A stretch of DNA of 64,000 nt, from contig NZ_LGUR01000118.1 of NCBI RefSeq assembly GCF_001270495.1, forward strand, positions 1 through 64,000, read 5' to 3'. Shown here piece by piece: positions 47,192-56,734 of this stretch. The DNA is from Streptomyces viridochromogenes. GTDB lineage: Bacteria; Actinomycetota; Actinomycetes; Streptomycetales; Streptomycetaceae. Numbering within the stretch: position 1 is the stretch's first letter; each line of letters opens with the position of its first letter. The notes under the pieces were generated by a model, which saw only the letters and a program-made list of their open reading frames with translations, made no database searches and had not been told where the DNA came from. Position numbers and translations under genes: made by a program.

Positions 47192-47782
47192 TCAGGGCCG
47201 GAAGGGGAAGTTGTACGTGTGCACCGCGACGTTCTCGCGGCCGTCGGTGTCTCCCGCGGCGTCGGCGGCGCGGCCCTGCTCGTCGTACCGGCGGAGCAGG
47301 GCGAGCAACTCCTTGTTCAACTCGGCCAGTTCGTCCGCGGTGAGCCGCAGGTTGGACTCCGTGGACTCGGCCACCCGGTTCCACTCGGCGCTCCAGTGGG
47401 CCCGCTCGTCGAGCCAGCGTCGGTACATGTCCGCGCGCTGCTCGGCGAAGAGCCTGCTCGCCGCCGTGTGCGCGGCCGCCTTCTCGGGAGCGTCACGGAA
47501 GTCCTCGTCGCGGATGCTCACGCCGTCCGAGGCGGGCCGCCACCAGCGCTCGCGACCGTCCGCGCTCTGCGGCTCGGCCTCCTCGATGAGGCCGTGCTCG
47601 GCGAGCTTGCGCAGGTGGTAGCTGACCAGTGAGACCGCCTCGTCGACCTGCTCGGCGAGCTGTGAGGCGGTGGCGACCTGGGCGATCGTCAGCCCGCGGA
47701 GAAGGTTCATCCGCAGCGGATGGGCGAGCGCCTTGAGGGTGCCCAGGTCCGTGATCCGGCGGTCTCTTTCCTTGCCTGTCAT
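47192..47782 (-). CDS. ArsR-family winged-helix regulator
   Basis: 196 aa. Winged helix at about residues 10-80: LKALAHPLRMNLLRGL, then the recognition helix region in VSLVSYHLRKLAEHGLIEEA and a wing ending ERWWRP. A long helical C-terminus is predicted to dimerise or sense. No ArsR metal motif (CVC) is seen, so a small-molecule ligand is likely. Start ATG 47782. A pair of 14-bp repeats begins 28 bp upstream, the likely operator for the regulator-MFS operon. Confidence 0.85.
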   Translation of the reverse strand: MTGKERDRRITDLGTLKALAHPLRMNLLRGLTIAQVATASQLAEQVDEAVSLVSYHLRKLAEHGLIEEAEPQSADGRERWWRPASDGVSIRDEDFRDAPEKAAAHTAASRLFAEQRADMYRRWLDERAHWSAEWNRVAESTESNLRLTADELAELNKELLALLRRYDEQGRAADAAGDTDGRENVAVHTYNFPFRP

Positions 47783-47809
47783 GCCCTCACCGTAGATGCG
47801 AAAGAAAAA

Positions 47810-47832
47810 TTGCACAACATATTTTGCGCAAC
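47810..47832. promoter_or_regulatory. Tandem operator upstream of the ArsR-MFS operon
   Basis: On the minus strand GTTGCGCAAAATAT is followed directly by GTTGTGCAATTTTT, 14-bp direct repeats each with a near-palindromic TTGYGCAA core. AT-rich flanks contrast with surrounding DNA and may include the promoter. They are positioned just before the regulator start, as for autoregulated ArsR operons. Confidence 0.6.
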
Positions 47833-47856
47833 TTCCCTTTCGTATCTGGTCATGAG

Positions 47857-47887
47857 AAAACCCCGGCCACCGCGAGGGAGGCCGGGG
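47857..47887 (-). terminator. Rho-independent terminator of the his operon
   Basis: On the minus strand CCCCGGCC, an 11-base loop, GGCCGGGG and TTTT. It lies 36 bp beyond the hisF stop. Confidence 0.85.
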
Positions 47888-47922
47888 CTCGACCGGGAGT
47901 CAGCCCGGTGCGCGGCGGAGCG

Positions 47923-48678
47923 TCAGCGGACGGGGTGCCCCGCCCCGCGCAACGCGTCCTTCACCTCGCCGATCCGCAGATCCCCGAAGTGGAACACCGA
48001 CGCGGCGAGCACCGCGTCCGCTCCCGACTCGATGGCCGGCGCGAAGTCGGCGAGCTTCCCGGCGCCGCCGGACGCGATCACCGGGACCGTCACGTGCTTG
48101 CGTACGGCCTGGATCATCTCCAGGTCGTAGCCGTCCTTGGTGCCGTCCGCGTCCATCGAGTTGAGCAGGATCTCGCCCGCGCCCAGCTCGGCGGCCCGGT
48201 GGGCCCACTCGACGGCATCGATGCCCGTGCCCTTGCGGCCGCCGTGGGTGGTGACCTCGAAGGTGCCCTCGGGAGTGCGCCGCGCGTCGACCGAGAGGAC
48301 GAGCACCTGCCGCCCGAAGCGCTCGGCGATCTCGCGGATCAGCTCGGGGCGGGCGATGGCCGCGGTGTTGACGCCCACCTTGTCGGCGCCCGCGCGCAGC
48401 AGCTTGTCCACGTCCTCGGCCGTGCGGACGCCGCCGCCGACCGTCAGCGGGATGAAGACCTGCTCGGCCGTGCGGCGCACGACGTCGTAGGTCGTCTCGC
48501 GGTTGCCGGACGACGCGGTGATGTCCAGGAACGTCAGCTCGTCGGCGCCCTCGGCGTCGTACACCTTGGCCATCTCGACGGGGTCGCCCGCGTCGCGCAG
48601 GTTCTGGAAGTTGACGCCCTTGACGACCCGGCCGTTGTCCACGTCCAGGCAGGGGATGACTCGGACCGCCAGGGTCAT
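47923..48678 (-). CDS. hisF: Imidazole glycerol phosphate synthase cyclase subunit
   Basis: 251-aa TIM barrel. The catalytic acids are Asp12 in [12 protein letters not shown] and the Asp in VLSVDARR. Phosphate loops are [10 protein letters not shown] and ASGGAGK. It works with HisH, which supplies ammonia. Its ATG overlaps the ridA stop by 4 bp. Last gene of the his operon, followed by the terminator. Confidence 0.96.
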   Translation of the reverse strand: MTLAVRVIPCLDVDNGRVVKGVNFQNLRDAGDPVEMAKVYDAEGADELTFLDITASSGNRETTYDVVRRTAEQVFIPLTVGGGVRTAEDVDKLLRAGADKVGVNTAAIARPELIREIAERFGRQVLVLSVDARRTPEGTFEVTTHGGRKGTGIDAVEWAHRAAELGAGEILLNSMDADGTKDGYDLEMIQAVRKHVTVPVIASGGAGKLADFAPAIESGADAVLAASVFHFGDLRIGEVKDALRGAGHPVR

Positions 48679-49088
48679 GAGACCGGCTCCTCCAACGTCC
48701 TTCTGAATGCTTCTATTTCCACTTCGACCAGAATGCGCGAGTCCACGAAACCCTCCACGACGAGCAACGTCGAGACCGGGCGCACCGTGTCGAAGAACTC
48801 CTTGTGGGCCCGGCCCACGGCGTCCACGTCGCGCGCGTGGGTGAGGTACATCCGGGTCCGGATCACGGACTCGACGCCGAGCCCGAACTCGCCGAGCGCC
48901 TCGATCGCGTTGGTGAAGGCCACGCTGGCCTGCTCGTACGGGTCGCCCTCGCCGTACAGCACGTCCCCCTTGAAGGACGTAGTGCCCGCCACCAGCACAC
49001 GATCACCCGCCGCGACGGCGCGTGCGAACCCGAAGGACTCTTCCCAGGGACTTCCGCTCTGCACGCGCCGTACGGCATCGGACGTCAT
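48675..49088 (-). CDS. ridA: RidA-family enamine/imine deaminase
   Basis: 137-aa RidA/YjgF protein. [19 protein letters not shown] holds the conserved substrate arginine, and the ending [12 protein letters not shown] holds the glutamate. RidA hydrolyses reactive 2-aminoacrylate made by PLP enzymes. It is embedded between priA and hisF with overlaps on both sides (ATGA). Confidence 0.92.
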   Translation of the reverse strand: MTSDAVRRVQSGSPWEESFGFARAVAAGDRVLVAGTTSFKGDVLYGEGDPYEQASVAFTNAIEALGEFGLGVESVIRTRMYLTHARDVDAVGRAHKEFFDTVRPVSTLLVVEGFVDSRILVEVEIEAFRRTLEEPVS

Positions 49089-49810
49089 GACGAGACAACC
49101 TCCAGGGCCTCTTCCAGGGTGAACGCCTTCGCGTACAGGGCCTTCCCGACGATGGAGCCCTCGACACCGAGCGGGACGAGCTCGGCGATGGCCCGCAGGT
49201 CGTCCAGGGACGAGACGCCGCCGGAGGCGACGACCGGGCGGTCCGTCGCCGCGCAGACGTTCTTCAGCAGCTCCAGGTTCGGGCCCTGGAGCGTGCCGTC
49301 CTTGGCGATGTCCGTGACGACGTAACGGGCGCAGCCCTCGTTGTTGAGGCGCTCCAGCGTCTCGTAGAGGTCACCGCCGTCGCGGGTCCAGCCGCGGCCG
49401 CGGAGCGTGGTGCCCCGTACGTCCAGGCCCACCGCGATCTTGTCGCCGTGCTCGGCGATGACCTTGGCGACCCACTCGGGGGTCTCCAGGGCGGCCGTGC
49501 CGAGGTTCACGCGCGTGCAGCCGGTGGCGAGCGCGGCTGCCAGGGAGGCGTCGTCGCGGATACCGCCGGACAACTCGACCTTGATGTCCATCGCCCCCGC
49601 GACCTCGGCGATCAGCTCGCGGTTGTCGCCGGTACCGAAGGCGGCGTCCAGGTCGACCAGGTGCAGCCACTCGGCACCCGACCGCTGCCAGGCCAGGGCG
49701 GCCTCCAGCGGGGAGCCGTAGGACGTCTCGGTGCCGGACTCGCCGTGCACGAGGCGGACGGCCTGGCCGTCGCGGACGTCGACGGCGGGGAGGAGTTCGA
49801 GCTTGGCCAT
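49085..49810 (-). CDS. priA: Bifunctional HisA/TrpF phosphoribosyl isomerase PriA
   Basis: 241-aa TIM barrel. The catalytic pair is Asp11 in [10 protein letters not shown] and the Asp in [15 protein letters not shown], where the GRGW loop is typical of PriA. In Streptomyces PriA isomerises both the HisA substrate ProFAR and the TrpF substrate PRA, and no trpF lies with the trp genes here. It is separated from hisH by 4 bp. Confidence 0.94.
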   Translation of the reverse strand: MAKLELLPAVDVRDGQAVRLVHGESGTETSYGSPLEAALAWQRSGAEWLHLVDLDAAFGTGDNRELIAEVAGAMDIKVELSGGIRDDASLAAALATGCTRVNLGTAALETPEWVAKVIAEHGDKIAVGLDVRGTTLRGRGWTRDGGDLYETLERLNNEGCARYVVTDIAKDGTLQGPNLELLKNVCAATDRPVVASGGVSSLDDLRAIAELVPLGVEGSIVGKALYAKAFTLEEALEVVSS

Positions 49811-49814
49811 GTCT

Positions 49815-50459
49815 CTACAGGGTTCCGATCCAGTTGGTGAGCAGCTGCGCTCCGGCGTCGCCGGACTTCTCGGGGTGGAACTGGGTGGCCCACAGGGCGC
49901 CGTTCTCCACGGCGGCCACGAAGGGCTTGCCGTGCGTCGACCAGGTGACCAGCGGGGCGGTCATCAGCGGGTTCCCGGTCTCCAGGGTCCAGTCGTGGAC
50001 GGCGTAGGAGTGCACGAAGTAGAAGCGCGCGTCCGCGTCCAGGCCGGCGAACAGCTCGGAGCCGGCCGGCGCGTCGACGGTGTTCCAGCCCATGTGGGGC
50101 ACAATGTCGGCCTGGAGCGGCTCGACCGAGCCGGGCCACTCGCCCATGCCCTCGGCCTCGACGCCGTGCTCGATGCCGCGCGCGAACAGGATCTGCATGC
50201 CGACGCAGATGCCCATCACCGGGCGCCCGCCGGCCAGCCGCCGCTCGACGATCCAGTCGCCGCGGGCTTCCTTCAGGCCCTGCATGCAGGCGGCGAAGGC
50301 TCCGACGCCGGGCACCAGCAGGCCGTCGGCGTTCATGGCCTTGTCGAAGTCACGGGTGATCTCGACGTCGGCGCCCGCGCGCGCGAGGGCGCGTTCGGCG
50401 GAGCGCACGTTGCCGAAGCCGTAGTCGAAGACGACGACCTTCTTCACACCGCTGCTCAA
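49815..50459 (-). CDS. hisH: Imidazole glycerol phosphate synthase glutaminase subunit
   Basis: 214-aa class I amidotransferase. The nucleophile Cys is in [11 protein letters not shown], with the His-Glu of the triad in [10 protein letters not shown]. The start is best placed at the TTG at 50459: it overlaps the upstream stop as TTGA and has GGAGG seven bases before it. GTG codons at 50465 and 50447 are in frame but poorly spaced. Confidence 0.93.
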   Translation of the reverse strand: MSSGVKKVVVFDYGFGNVRSAERALARAGADVEITRDFDKAMNADGLLVPGVGAFAACMQGLKEARGDWIVERRLAGGRPVMGICVGMQILFARGIEHGVEAEGMGEWPGSVEPLQADIVPHMGWNTVDAPAGSELFAGLDADARFYFVHSYAVHDWTLETGNPLMTAPLVTWSTHGKPFVAAVENGALWATQFHPEKSGDAGAQLLTNWIGTL

Positions 50460-50620
50460 TTCCACACCTCCAGCCTCAGGACACCGGCCACGAGACACAT
50501 CGCGGCGCCTATGGAGAGCAGCACGATGAGGTTCTTCGGCATCCCCTGCTTGACGAAGGAGATGATCCCGCCGATCAGGAAGAGACCGACGACGATCAGG
50601 ACGGTGGACAGCCCGTTCAT
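50456..50620 (-). CDS. Small two-helix membrane protein inside the his operon
   Basis: 54 aa, beginning [20 protein letters not shown]. Two hydrophobic segments (about residues 4-20 and 30-48) are joined by a short basic loop (VKQGMPKN). It lies 3 bp after hisB and overlaps hisH as TTGA, so it is genuinely translated and coupled. No known function; conserved position in other Streptomyces should be checked. Confidence 0.75.
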   Translation of the reverse strand: MNGLSTVLIVVGLFLIGGIISFVKQGMPKNLIVLLSIGAAMCLVAGVLRLEVWN

Positions 50621-50623
50621 GGG

Positions 50624-51217
50624 TTACAGCGCACCCTTCGTGGAGGGAAGGATGCCCGCCGCGCGCGGGTCGCGCTCGGAGGCGTACCGCAGGGCCCGCG
50701 CCAGCGCCTTGAACTGGCACTCCACGATGTGGTGGGCGTTGCGCCCGTACGGCACGTGCACGTGCAGCGCGATCTGCGCCTGGGCGACGAAGGACTCCAG
50801 GATGTGGCGGGTCATCGTGGTGTCGTACTCGCCGATCATCGGCGCCATCTTCTCGGGCTCGGTGTGCACGAGGTAGGGGCGGCCGGACAGGTCGACGGTG
50901 ACCTGGGCGAGGGACTCGTCCAGCGGGACCGTGCAGTTGCCGAAGCGGTAGATCCCCACCTTGTCGCCGAGGGCCTGCTTGAAGGCGGCGCCCAGCGCGA
51001 GGGCGGTGTCCTCGATGGTGTGGTGCGAGTCGATGTGCAGGTCGCCCTCGGTCTTGACCGTGAGGTCGAACAGGCCGTGGCGGCCGAGCTGGTCGAGCAT
51101 GTGGTCGTAGAAGCCGACGCCGGTCGACACATCGACTTTGCCGGATCCGTCGAGGTCGATCTCGACGAGGACCGAGGTCTCCTTCGTCACCCGCTCTATG
51201 CGTCCTACGCGGTTCAT
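50624..51217 (-). CDS. hisB: Imidazoleglycerol-phosphate dehydratase
   Basis: 197-aa monofunctional dehydratase. The manganese-binding motifs are [27 protein letters not shown] and the C-terminal [14 protein letters not shown]. Overlaps hisC by ATGA. Confidence 0.96.
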   Translation of the reverse strand: MNRVGRIERVTKETSVLVEIDLDGSGKVDVSTGVGFYDHMLDQLGRHGLFDLTVKTEGDLHIDSHHTIEDTALALGAAFKQALGDKVGIYRFGNCTVPLDESLAQVTVDLSGRPYLVHTEPEKMAPMIGEYDTTMTRHILESFVAQAQIALHVHVPYGRNAHHIVECQFKALARALRYASERDPRAAGILPSTKGAL

Positions 51218-52356
51218 GCGCTCTGCTCCTCCGGGGGTGTGGGGGTGTCCCCCACAAAACTCATCAGTTCACGTACCGCGTCGAGGAACGCGTCGTTCTC
51301 TTCGGGGGTTCCGGCGGTCACCCGCAGCCAGCCCGGCACGCCGTTGTCCCGGACCAGGACGCCCCGGTCGAGGATCTTCTGCCAGATGGCGTGGCTGTCG
51401 TCGAACCGCCCGAACTGCACGAAGTTGGCGTCCGACGCGGTGACCTCGTAGCCGATCGCCAGCAGCTCGGTGACCAGCCGGTCCCGCTCCGCCTTCAGCT
51501 GCTCGACGTACTTCAGAAGCGTGTCGGTGTGCTCCAGGGCGGCCAGCGCGGTCGCCTGGGTGACGGCCGACAGGTGGTACGGCAGCCGTACGAGCTGGAC
51601 GGCGTCCACCACCGCCGGGTGCGCGGCGAGATAGCCGAGGCGCAGGCCGGCGGCGCCGAAGGCCTTCGACATCGTCCGGGAGACGACGAGATTCGGCCGG
51701 CCTTCGAGCAGCGGCAGCAGCGAGTCGCCGTGGCTGAACTCGATGTACGCCTCGTCGACCACGACCATCGACGGCTTGGCCGCCTGCGCGGCCTCGTACA
51801 GCGCGAGGACCGTCTCGGGCGGGACCGCGGTGCCCGTGGGGTTGTTGGGCGTGGTGATGAAGACGACGTCGGGCCGGTGCTCGGCGATCGCCTCCTCGGC
51901 GGCGGCGAGGTCGATCGTGAAGTCCTCGCACCGCGGACCGGAGATCCAGCCCGTGCCGGTGCCGCGCGAGATGAGCCCGTGCATCGAGTACGACGGCTCG
52001 AAGCCGATGGCCGTACGGCCGGGTCCGCCGAAGGTCTGGAGCAGCTGCTGGATGACCTCGTTGGAGCCGTTGGCGGCCCAGACGTTGGCCAGGCCGACCT
52101 CGTAGCCGGAGGTGTCGGTCAGGTACTTGGCGAGCTGGGTGCGCAGCTCGACCGCGTCCCGGTCCGGGTAGCGGTTGAGGTTCCGGGCCGCCTCACGAAC
52201 CCGCTCGGCGATGCGTTCGACCAGCGGCTCGGGCAGCGGGTAGGGGTTCTCGTTGGTGTTCAGCCGTACGGGGACGTCCAACTGGGGCGCGCCGTAGGGG
52301 GACTTGCCGCGCAGCTCGTCCCGTACGGGGAGATCGTCGATACGTACGTCGTTCAC
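51214..52356 (-). CDS. hisC: Histidinol-phosphate aminotransferase
   Basis: 380-aa class I/II aminotransferase. [10 protein letters not shown] is the substrate region, TTPNNPTGT and [10 protein letters not shown] bind PLP, and the Schiff-base Lys is in [17 protein letters not shown]. The GTG start overlaps the hisD stop by 4 bp (GTGA). Confidence 0.95.
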   Translation of the reverse strand: MNDVRIDDLPVRDELRGKSPYGAPQLDVPVRLNTNENPYPLPEPLVERIAERVREAARNLNRYPDRDAVELRTQLAKYLTDTSGYEVGLANVWAANGSNEVIQQLLQTFGGPGRTAIGFEPSYSMHGLISRGTGTGWISGPRCEDFTIDLAAAEEAIAEHRPDVVFITTPNNPTGTAVPPETVLALYEAAQAAKPSMVVVDEAYIEFSHGDSLLPLLEGRPNLVVSRTMSKAFGAAGLRLGYLAAHPAVVDAVQLVRLPYHLSAVTQATALAALEHTDTLLKYVEQLKAERDRLVTELLAIGYEVTASDANFVQFGRFDDSHAIWQKILDRGVLVRDNGVPGWLRVTAGTPEENDAFLDAVRELMSFVGDTPTPPEEQSA

Positions 52357-53675
52357 TTGCTCGTCGGAACCTTCCAGTCGAACCGCGCCTTGATCGCCGC
52401 GCCGTGCGCCGGCAGATCCTCCGCCTCCGCCAGCGTGACCACGTGATGCGCGACCTCGGCCAGCGCGTCCTTCGTGTAGTCGACGATGTGGATGCCGCGC
52501 AGGAAGGACTGGACGGACAGGCCCGAGGAGTGGCAGGCGCAGCCACCGGTGGGCAGCACGTGGTTGGAGCCGGCGGCGTAGTCGCCGAGCGAGACCGGCG
52601 CCCAAGGGCCGATGAAGACGGCGCCGGCGTTGCGCACCCGGTCGGCCACGGCGGCCGCGTCGGCCGTCTGGATCTCCAGGTGCTCGGCGCCGTACGCGTC
52701 CACCACCCTGAGGCCCTCCTCGACACCGTCGACCAGGACGATCGCGGACTGCCTGCCCTTGAGGGCGGGCACGATGCGGTCGTCGATGTGCTTGGTGGCC
52801 GCGACCTGCGGCTCCAGCTCCTTCTCCACCGCGTCCGCGAGCTCCACGGAGTCGGTGACCAGGACGGCGGCGGCCAGCGGGTCGTGCTCGGCCTGGCTGA
52901 TCAGGTCGGCGGCGACGTGCACCGGGTCGGCGGTGGAGTCGGCCAGGACCGCGATCTCGGTCGGGCCCGCTTCGGCGTCGATGCCGATCTTGCCGGTGAA
53001 GTAGCGCTTGGCGGCGGCGACCCAGATGTTGCCGGGGCCGGTGACCATGTTGGCGGGCGGGCAGGACTCGGTGCCGTACGCGAACATCGCGACGGCGGTC
53101 GCGCCCCCGGCCGCGTACACCTCGTCGACGCCCAGCAGCGCGCACGCGGCGAGGATCGTCGGGTGCGGCAGGCCACCGAACTCGGACTGGGCCGGAGAGG
53201 CCAGTGCGATCGACTCGACGCCGGCCTCCTGGGCCGGGACGACGTTCATGATCACGGAGGACGGGTAGACGGACCGGCCACCGGGCGCGTACAGCCCGAC
53301 ACGGTCGACCGGAACCCACTTCTCGGTCACGGAACCGCCCGGCACGACCTGGGTCGTGTGCGTCGTACGGCGCTGCTCGCGGTGGACGAGACGGGCGCGG
53401 CGGATGGACTCCTCCAGGGCCGCGCGCACGGCCGGGTCGAGCTCCTCCAACGCGCGCGTGAGCGCCTCGGCGGGCACCCGCACCTGGTCGAGCTTGACCC
53501 CGTCGAACTTCTCGGCGAAGTCGATCAGCGCCGCGTCGCCCCGATGATGCACGGCCTCGCAGATCGGACGCACCTTCTCCAGAGCGGCCTGAACATCGAA
53601 GTCGGCTCGGGGCAGCAGGTCGCGCAGGGCAGGGCCCTCGGGGAGGGCGTCGCCGCGCAGATCGATTCGGGCCAT
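52353..53675 (-). CDS. hisD: Histidinol dehydrogenase
   Basis: 440-aa zinc enzyme for the last two oxidations to histidine. [33 protein letters not shown] and [16 protein letters not shown] are family signatures; [18 protein letters not shown] includes zinc-ligand histidines. The ATG at 53675 (MARIDLRGD) fits the family N-terminus but has no clear ribosome site, so a short or absent leader is possible. First gene of the his operon. Confidence 0.95.
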   Translation of the reverse strand: MARIDLRGDALPEGPALRDLLPRADFDVQAALEKVRPICEAVHHRGDAALIDFAEKFDGVKLDQVRVPAEALTRALEELDPAVRAALEESIRRARLVHREQRRTTHTTQVVPGGSVTEKWVPVDRVGLYAPGGRSVYPSSVIMNVVPAQEAGVESIALASPAQSEFGGLPHPTILAACALLGVDEVYAAGGATAVAMFAYGTESCPPANMVTGPGNIWVAAAKRYFTGKIGIDAEAGPTEIAVLADSTADPVHVAADLISQAEHDPLAAAVLVTDSVELADAVEKELEPQVAATKHIDDRIVPALKGRQSAIVLVDGVEEGLRVVDAYGAEHLEIQTADAAAVADRVRNAGAVFIGPWAPVSLGDYAAGSNHVLPTGGCACHSSGLSVQSFLRGIHIVDYTKDALAEVAHHVVTLAEAEDLPAHGAAIKARFDWKVPTSK

Positions 53676-53734
53676 AGAGAAATGTTGCAGCACGGGCTCA
53701 ATTCTCTCAGACCCGCGTCCGGCGTCGTTCGCGC

Positions 53735-53751
53735 GTATCAATGGCTGATAC
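53735..53751. promoter_or_regulatory. Palindrome upstream of hisD
   Basis: GTATCA, five bases, TGATAC: a perfect 6-bp inverted repeat 60-76 bp upstream of hisD, in the 199-bp region between hisD and the divergent gene at 53875. It looks like a dimeric-repressor site; the protein is unknown. Confidence 0.45.
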
Positions 53752-53874
53752 AGATCCCCCCGAGGATCTCACGGGAGCCTGGAAGATCACCTTCACGTCT
53801 TGCGTTCGTGGTGTCACTCAGCGGGCATGAACAGTTGTACGAACCCATGAGTAGATGAGGGGGATGGGCGAAAC

Positions 53875-55464
53875 GTGACCGAAGGTGCCGGCCTCCGTGA
53901 CGGAGACCTGCCGGACGACCTGCCGAACGACCTGACCGCCGCCGAACTCGGCATGTGGCAGGCCTTCCGCAACGGCAGCGTGTACGACCTGAGCAGCGGC
54001 GACACCGTCGTCGACGATCCGCACGGCGGCCATCCCTGGGGAGACGACCGCACCGTGCGCGCGCGGATCATCTGCTGGCTGCTGCTGGACGGCCCGCCCG
54101 CCCTCGCGGGCCGCGTGTCGTCGCTCAAGCTCGTCGGCGTACGGATCAGCGACACGATGGACCTCGCGGGCGGCACGGTGGTGCCGTACGTCGAGATGCG
54201 CGGCTGCCGCTTCGACCGGGAGATCCGGCTGCCGGAGGCCCACTTCACGACCGTACGGCTGGTGGACTGCGCGGTGCCGCGCCTGGAGGCCGCCCGCGTG
54301 CACACCGAGGGCGATCTGCACCTGCCGCGCTGCCGTTTCCACAACGGCATCCGGCTCACCGACGCCCAGATCGGCACGGACCTGCTGCTCAACCAGGCCA
54401 TCGTCTACCGCGACCGCAGCGGCCGCTCCATCGCCGCGGACGGCATCAACGTCGGCCAGGACCTCCAGGCCGAGATGCTGGAGTCGCACGGCGAACTGAG
54501 TCTGCGCGGCGCCAGCATCGGCGTGTCGCTGAGCCTGCGGGGCGCCCGGCTCGTCAACCCGTACACGCGGCTCGCGCTGAACGCGCCCCAGCTGACCGTC
54601 GGGCGCACGCTGTATCTGACTCCGGCGGGCATCGGCAGCCCGCTGCTGAGCGGCCGTACCCCCGCGCGCGGGACGCGTATCCAGCGGTTCCAGTGCCAGG
54701 GCGGGGTGCGGCTGGACGACGGGCGGTTCGGGGACGCGGTCGACCTGGAGCGGGCCCGCTTCTCCTTCACCGACGAGCAGGAGCTGTCACTGCGCCGCAT
54801 CCAGACACCCGAGCTGCGCTTCCTCGGCGAGCACCCGGAGCGCGGCGGAGTGGTGCTGTCGGGGGCGCGGGTCGTCAACCTGATGGACCGGGCGGACGCC
54901 TGGCCGGGCCCGGGGCTGCTGCACATGGGCGGCTTCACGTACGAGAACCTCGTGCCGCGCGGCCCGTTCCCGCTGGAACGGCGGCTGGAGTGGGTGACCG
55001 CCGCGACGGCCGAGTACAACCCGGAGCCGTACGAGCGGCTGGCCGCCGTGCTGCGGGCCGGCGGTGAGGACGAGGACGCGCGCGAGGTGCTGCTCGCCAA
55101 GCAGCGCCGCCGCCGCGAGACCCTGCCGCCCGCGGCCAAGCTGTGGGGGTACGCGCAGGACTGGATGGTCGCCTACGGCTATCGGCCGGGCCGCGCGGCC
55201 GTGTGGATGGCGGTGCTGTGGGCGGCGAGCTCGGTGGCCTTCACCTACGCCGACCACCCGCCGATCAAGGGCGGCGAACACCCGACCTGGAACCCTCCCC
55301 TCTTCGCCCTCGACCTGCTCCTGCCGGTCATCGACCTGGGCCAGGTCGGGTTCTGGCAGCTGAGCGGCGCCTGGCAGTGGCTGGCGGCGGCGATGATCCT
55401 GCTGGGCTGGATCCTGGCGACGACGGTGGCCACGGGTGCGACGCGCATGCTGCGCCGGAACTGA
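53875..55464 (+). CDS. Membrane protein with N-terminal right-handed beta-helix-like repeats
   Basis: 529 aa. Residues about 70-370 are a ladder of short repeats, such as LRGASIGVSLSLRGARL and VRLDDGRFGDAVDLERARF, that resemble the pentapeptide/right-handed beta-helix pattern with regular leucines. A basic helix (EVLLAKQRRRRETL) then leads to two hydrophobic segments (about residues 445-462 and 500-522). No catalytic motif is seen. Similar proteins are often annotated as oxidoreductases without evidence. The GTG start at 53875 follows GAGGGGGATGGG. Confidence 0.75.
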   Translation: MTEGAGLRDGDLPDDLPNDLTAAELGMWQAFRNGSVYDLSSGDTVVDDPHGGHPWGDDRTVRARIICWLLLDGPPALAGRVSSLKLVGVRISDTMDLAGGTVVPYVEMRGCRFDREIRLPEAHFTTVRLVDCAVPRLEAARVHTEGDLHLPRCRFHNGIRLTDAQIGTDLLLNQAIVYRDRSGRSIAADGINVGQDLQAEMLESHGELSLRGASIGVSLSLRGARLVNPYTRLALNAPQLTVGRTLYLTPAGIGSPLLSGRTPARGTRIQRFQCQGGVRLDDGRFGDAVDLERARFSFTDEQELSLRRIQTPELRFLGEHPERGGVVLSGARVVNLMDRADAWPGPGLLHMGGFTYENLVPRGPFPLERRLEWVTAATAEYNPEPYERLAAVLRAGGEDEDAREVLLAKQRRRRETLPPAAKLWGYAQDWMVAYGYRPGRAAVWMAVLWAASSVAFTYADHPPIKGGEHPTWNPPLFALDLLLPVIDLGQVGFWQLSGAWQWLAAAMILLGWILATTVATGATRMLRRN

Positions 55465-55676
55465 GGAATCGAAGGAACTGAAGGAACTCAGGGAACTGAC
55501 ACTGGCGAGGAACTGACATTGCTGAGGCCCGTGAGACCAGTGGGGCTGCTGAGTCGAACTGATGCGGTCAGGACAGTTGTTGAAAGGTTGACCTTTACCT
55601 GTTCTTGACCTGCCGGCGTACAACTTTCCACCTGTTGCCCGATCCCTATGGCGCGGGCGTGACCAGCCGACTTTCA
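55465..55676. other. Intergenic region with short GGAACTGA repeats
   Basis: At least four copies of GGAACT(G/C)A occur between 55456 and 55520, then an AAAGGT-TG-ACCTTT inverted repeat at 55584-55597. The inverted repeat may be an operator for the following gene. No coding sequence seen. Confidence 0.5.
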
Positions 55677-56723
55677 ATGGTCGGCACCATGGCTCTGCTG
55701 CCCCCGTTCGGCCGGGCGTCCCGGACGACAAGGACCGTAGAACACCCCGCCGTCGGACTCACCACCGACGACGAGGTGCTTCTCGACGCGCCCGACGACC
55801 GCCTCGGACCCGCGCTGGTCGCGGCCGGGCGGGGCGCGTACGAGACCGCCGCCGAGCTGCTCGCCACCACCCGCCACAGGGCGCTGTGGGAGTGCCGCGA
55901 CGGGTACGCGCTGCGCCTGGCGGCCTTCGCCCGCTCGCGGCCGGAGTGGCTGGAGACCTGGCACGCGGCAGCCCCGCACGATCCGGACATGCTCCTGGTC
56001 CGGGCCCAGCTCGCGGTGGACCACGCCTGGCGGTCACCGGCCCGTGCCGAACTGCTGCGCGGGGTCAGCCCGCTGATCACCGCCGCCGCACGCGCCGACG
56101 ACCGCGACCCGGTGCCCTGGCGGATCGCGCTGGACCACGCACGCGGCTCACGCGCCGGGCACACCTACTTCGGCGAGCTGTGGGAGGCCGCACTACGCCG
56201 GGCCCCGCTCCACTACGGCTGCCATGTGGCGGCCCTGCGCTACCTCGCCTCGTCCTGGCACGGCTCCCACCGTGAGTGCCTCGACTTCGCCGACCGGGCC
56301 GCGCAGGACGCCCCGGCCGACTCCCTCGTACAGGCGCTTCCGGCCCGGGCCGTCCTCGCCTACCTGAACGACGGCTGCGGTCCGGGCGTGCCGCCCGAGC
56401 GGCTGGTCGCGGCGGCCGACCGCGCGATCGCGCTCTCCGCCCGCTTCCCGGCCGCCGACCTCTGGCCGGCCGCGATCCGCAACAAGCTGACGTACGTCCT
56501 GGTACGGCTGGGCCGCTGGGAGGACGCCCTGGAGCAGCTGCGCCTGATCGGCCCGTACGCCACGTCCTACCCCTGGAGCCGGTTCTCGGAAGACCCGCTG
56601 GGCCGTTTCCTGGAGGTGCGCCACGAAGTACGGCTGCGGACGACCGCCGCCCACGCACGGAGCACACGCACCGGACATCCACAGGGTGGGCACGCCGGAC
56701 GTGTTCACTCCGGCGACCACTAG
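55677..56723 (+). CDS. Helical-repeat (TPR-like) protein of unknown function
   Basis: About 348 aa, almost entirely helical with tryptophan-, alanine- and arginine-rich repeats resembling TPR units, for example ECLDFADRAAQDAPADSLVQ and AADRAIALSARFPAADLW. No membrane or signal segment. The start is uncertain: ATG 55677, ATG 55689 and GTG 55659 are in frame and all have weak ribosome sites. Such proteins usually act as scaffolds. No firm function. Confidence 0.7.
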   Translation: MVGTMALLPPFGRASRTTRTVEHPAVGLTTDDEVLLDAPDDRLGPALVAAGRGAYETAAELLATTRHRALWECRDGYALRLAAFARSRPEWLETWHAAAPHDPDMLLVRAQLAVDHAWRSPARAELLRGVSPLITAAARADDRDPVPWRIALDHARGSRAGHTYFGELWEAALRRAPLHYGCHVAALRYLASSWHGSHRECLDFADRAAQDAPADSLVQALPARAVLAYLNDGCGPGVPPERLVAAADRAIALSARFPAADLWPAAIRNKLTYVLVRLGRWEDALEQLRLIGPYATSYPWSRFSEDPLGRFLEVRHEVRLRTTAAHARSTRTGHPQGGHAGRVHSGDH

Positions 56724-56734
56724 GCTTTGGCGCC

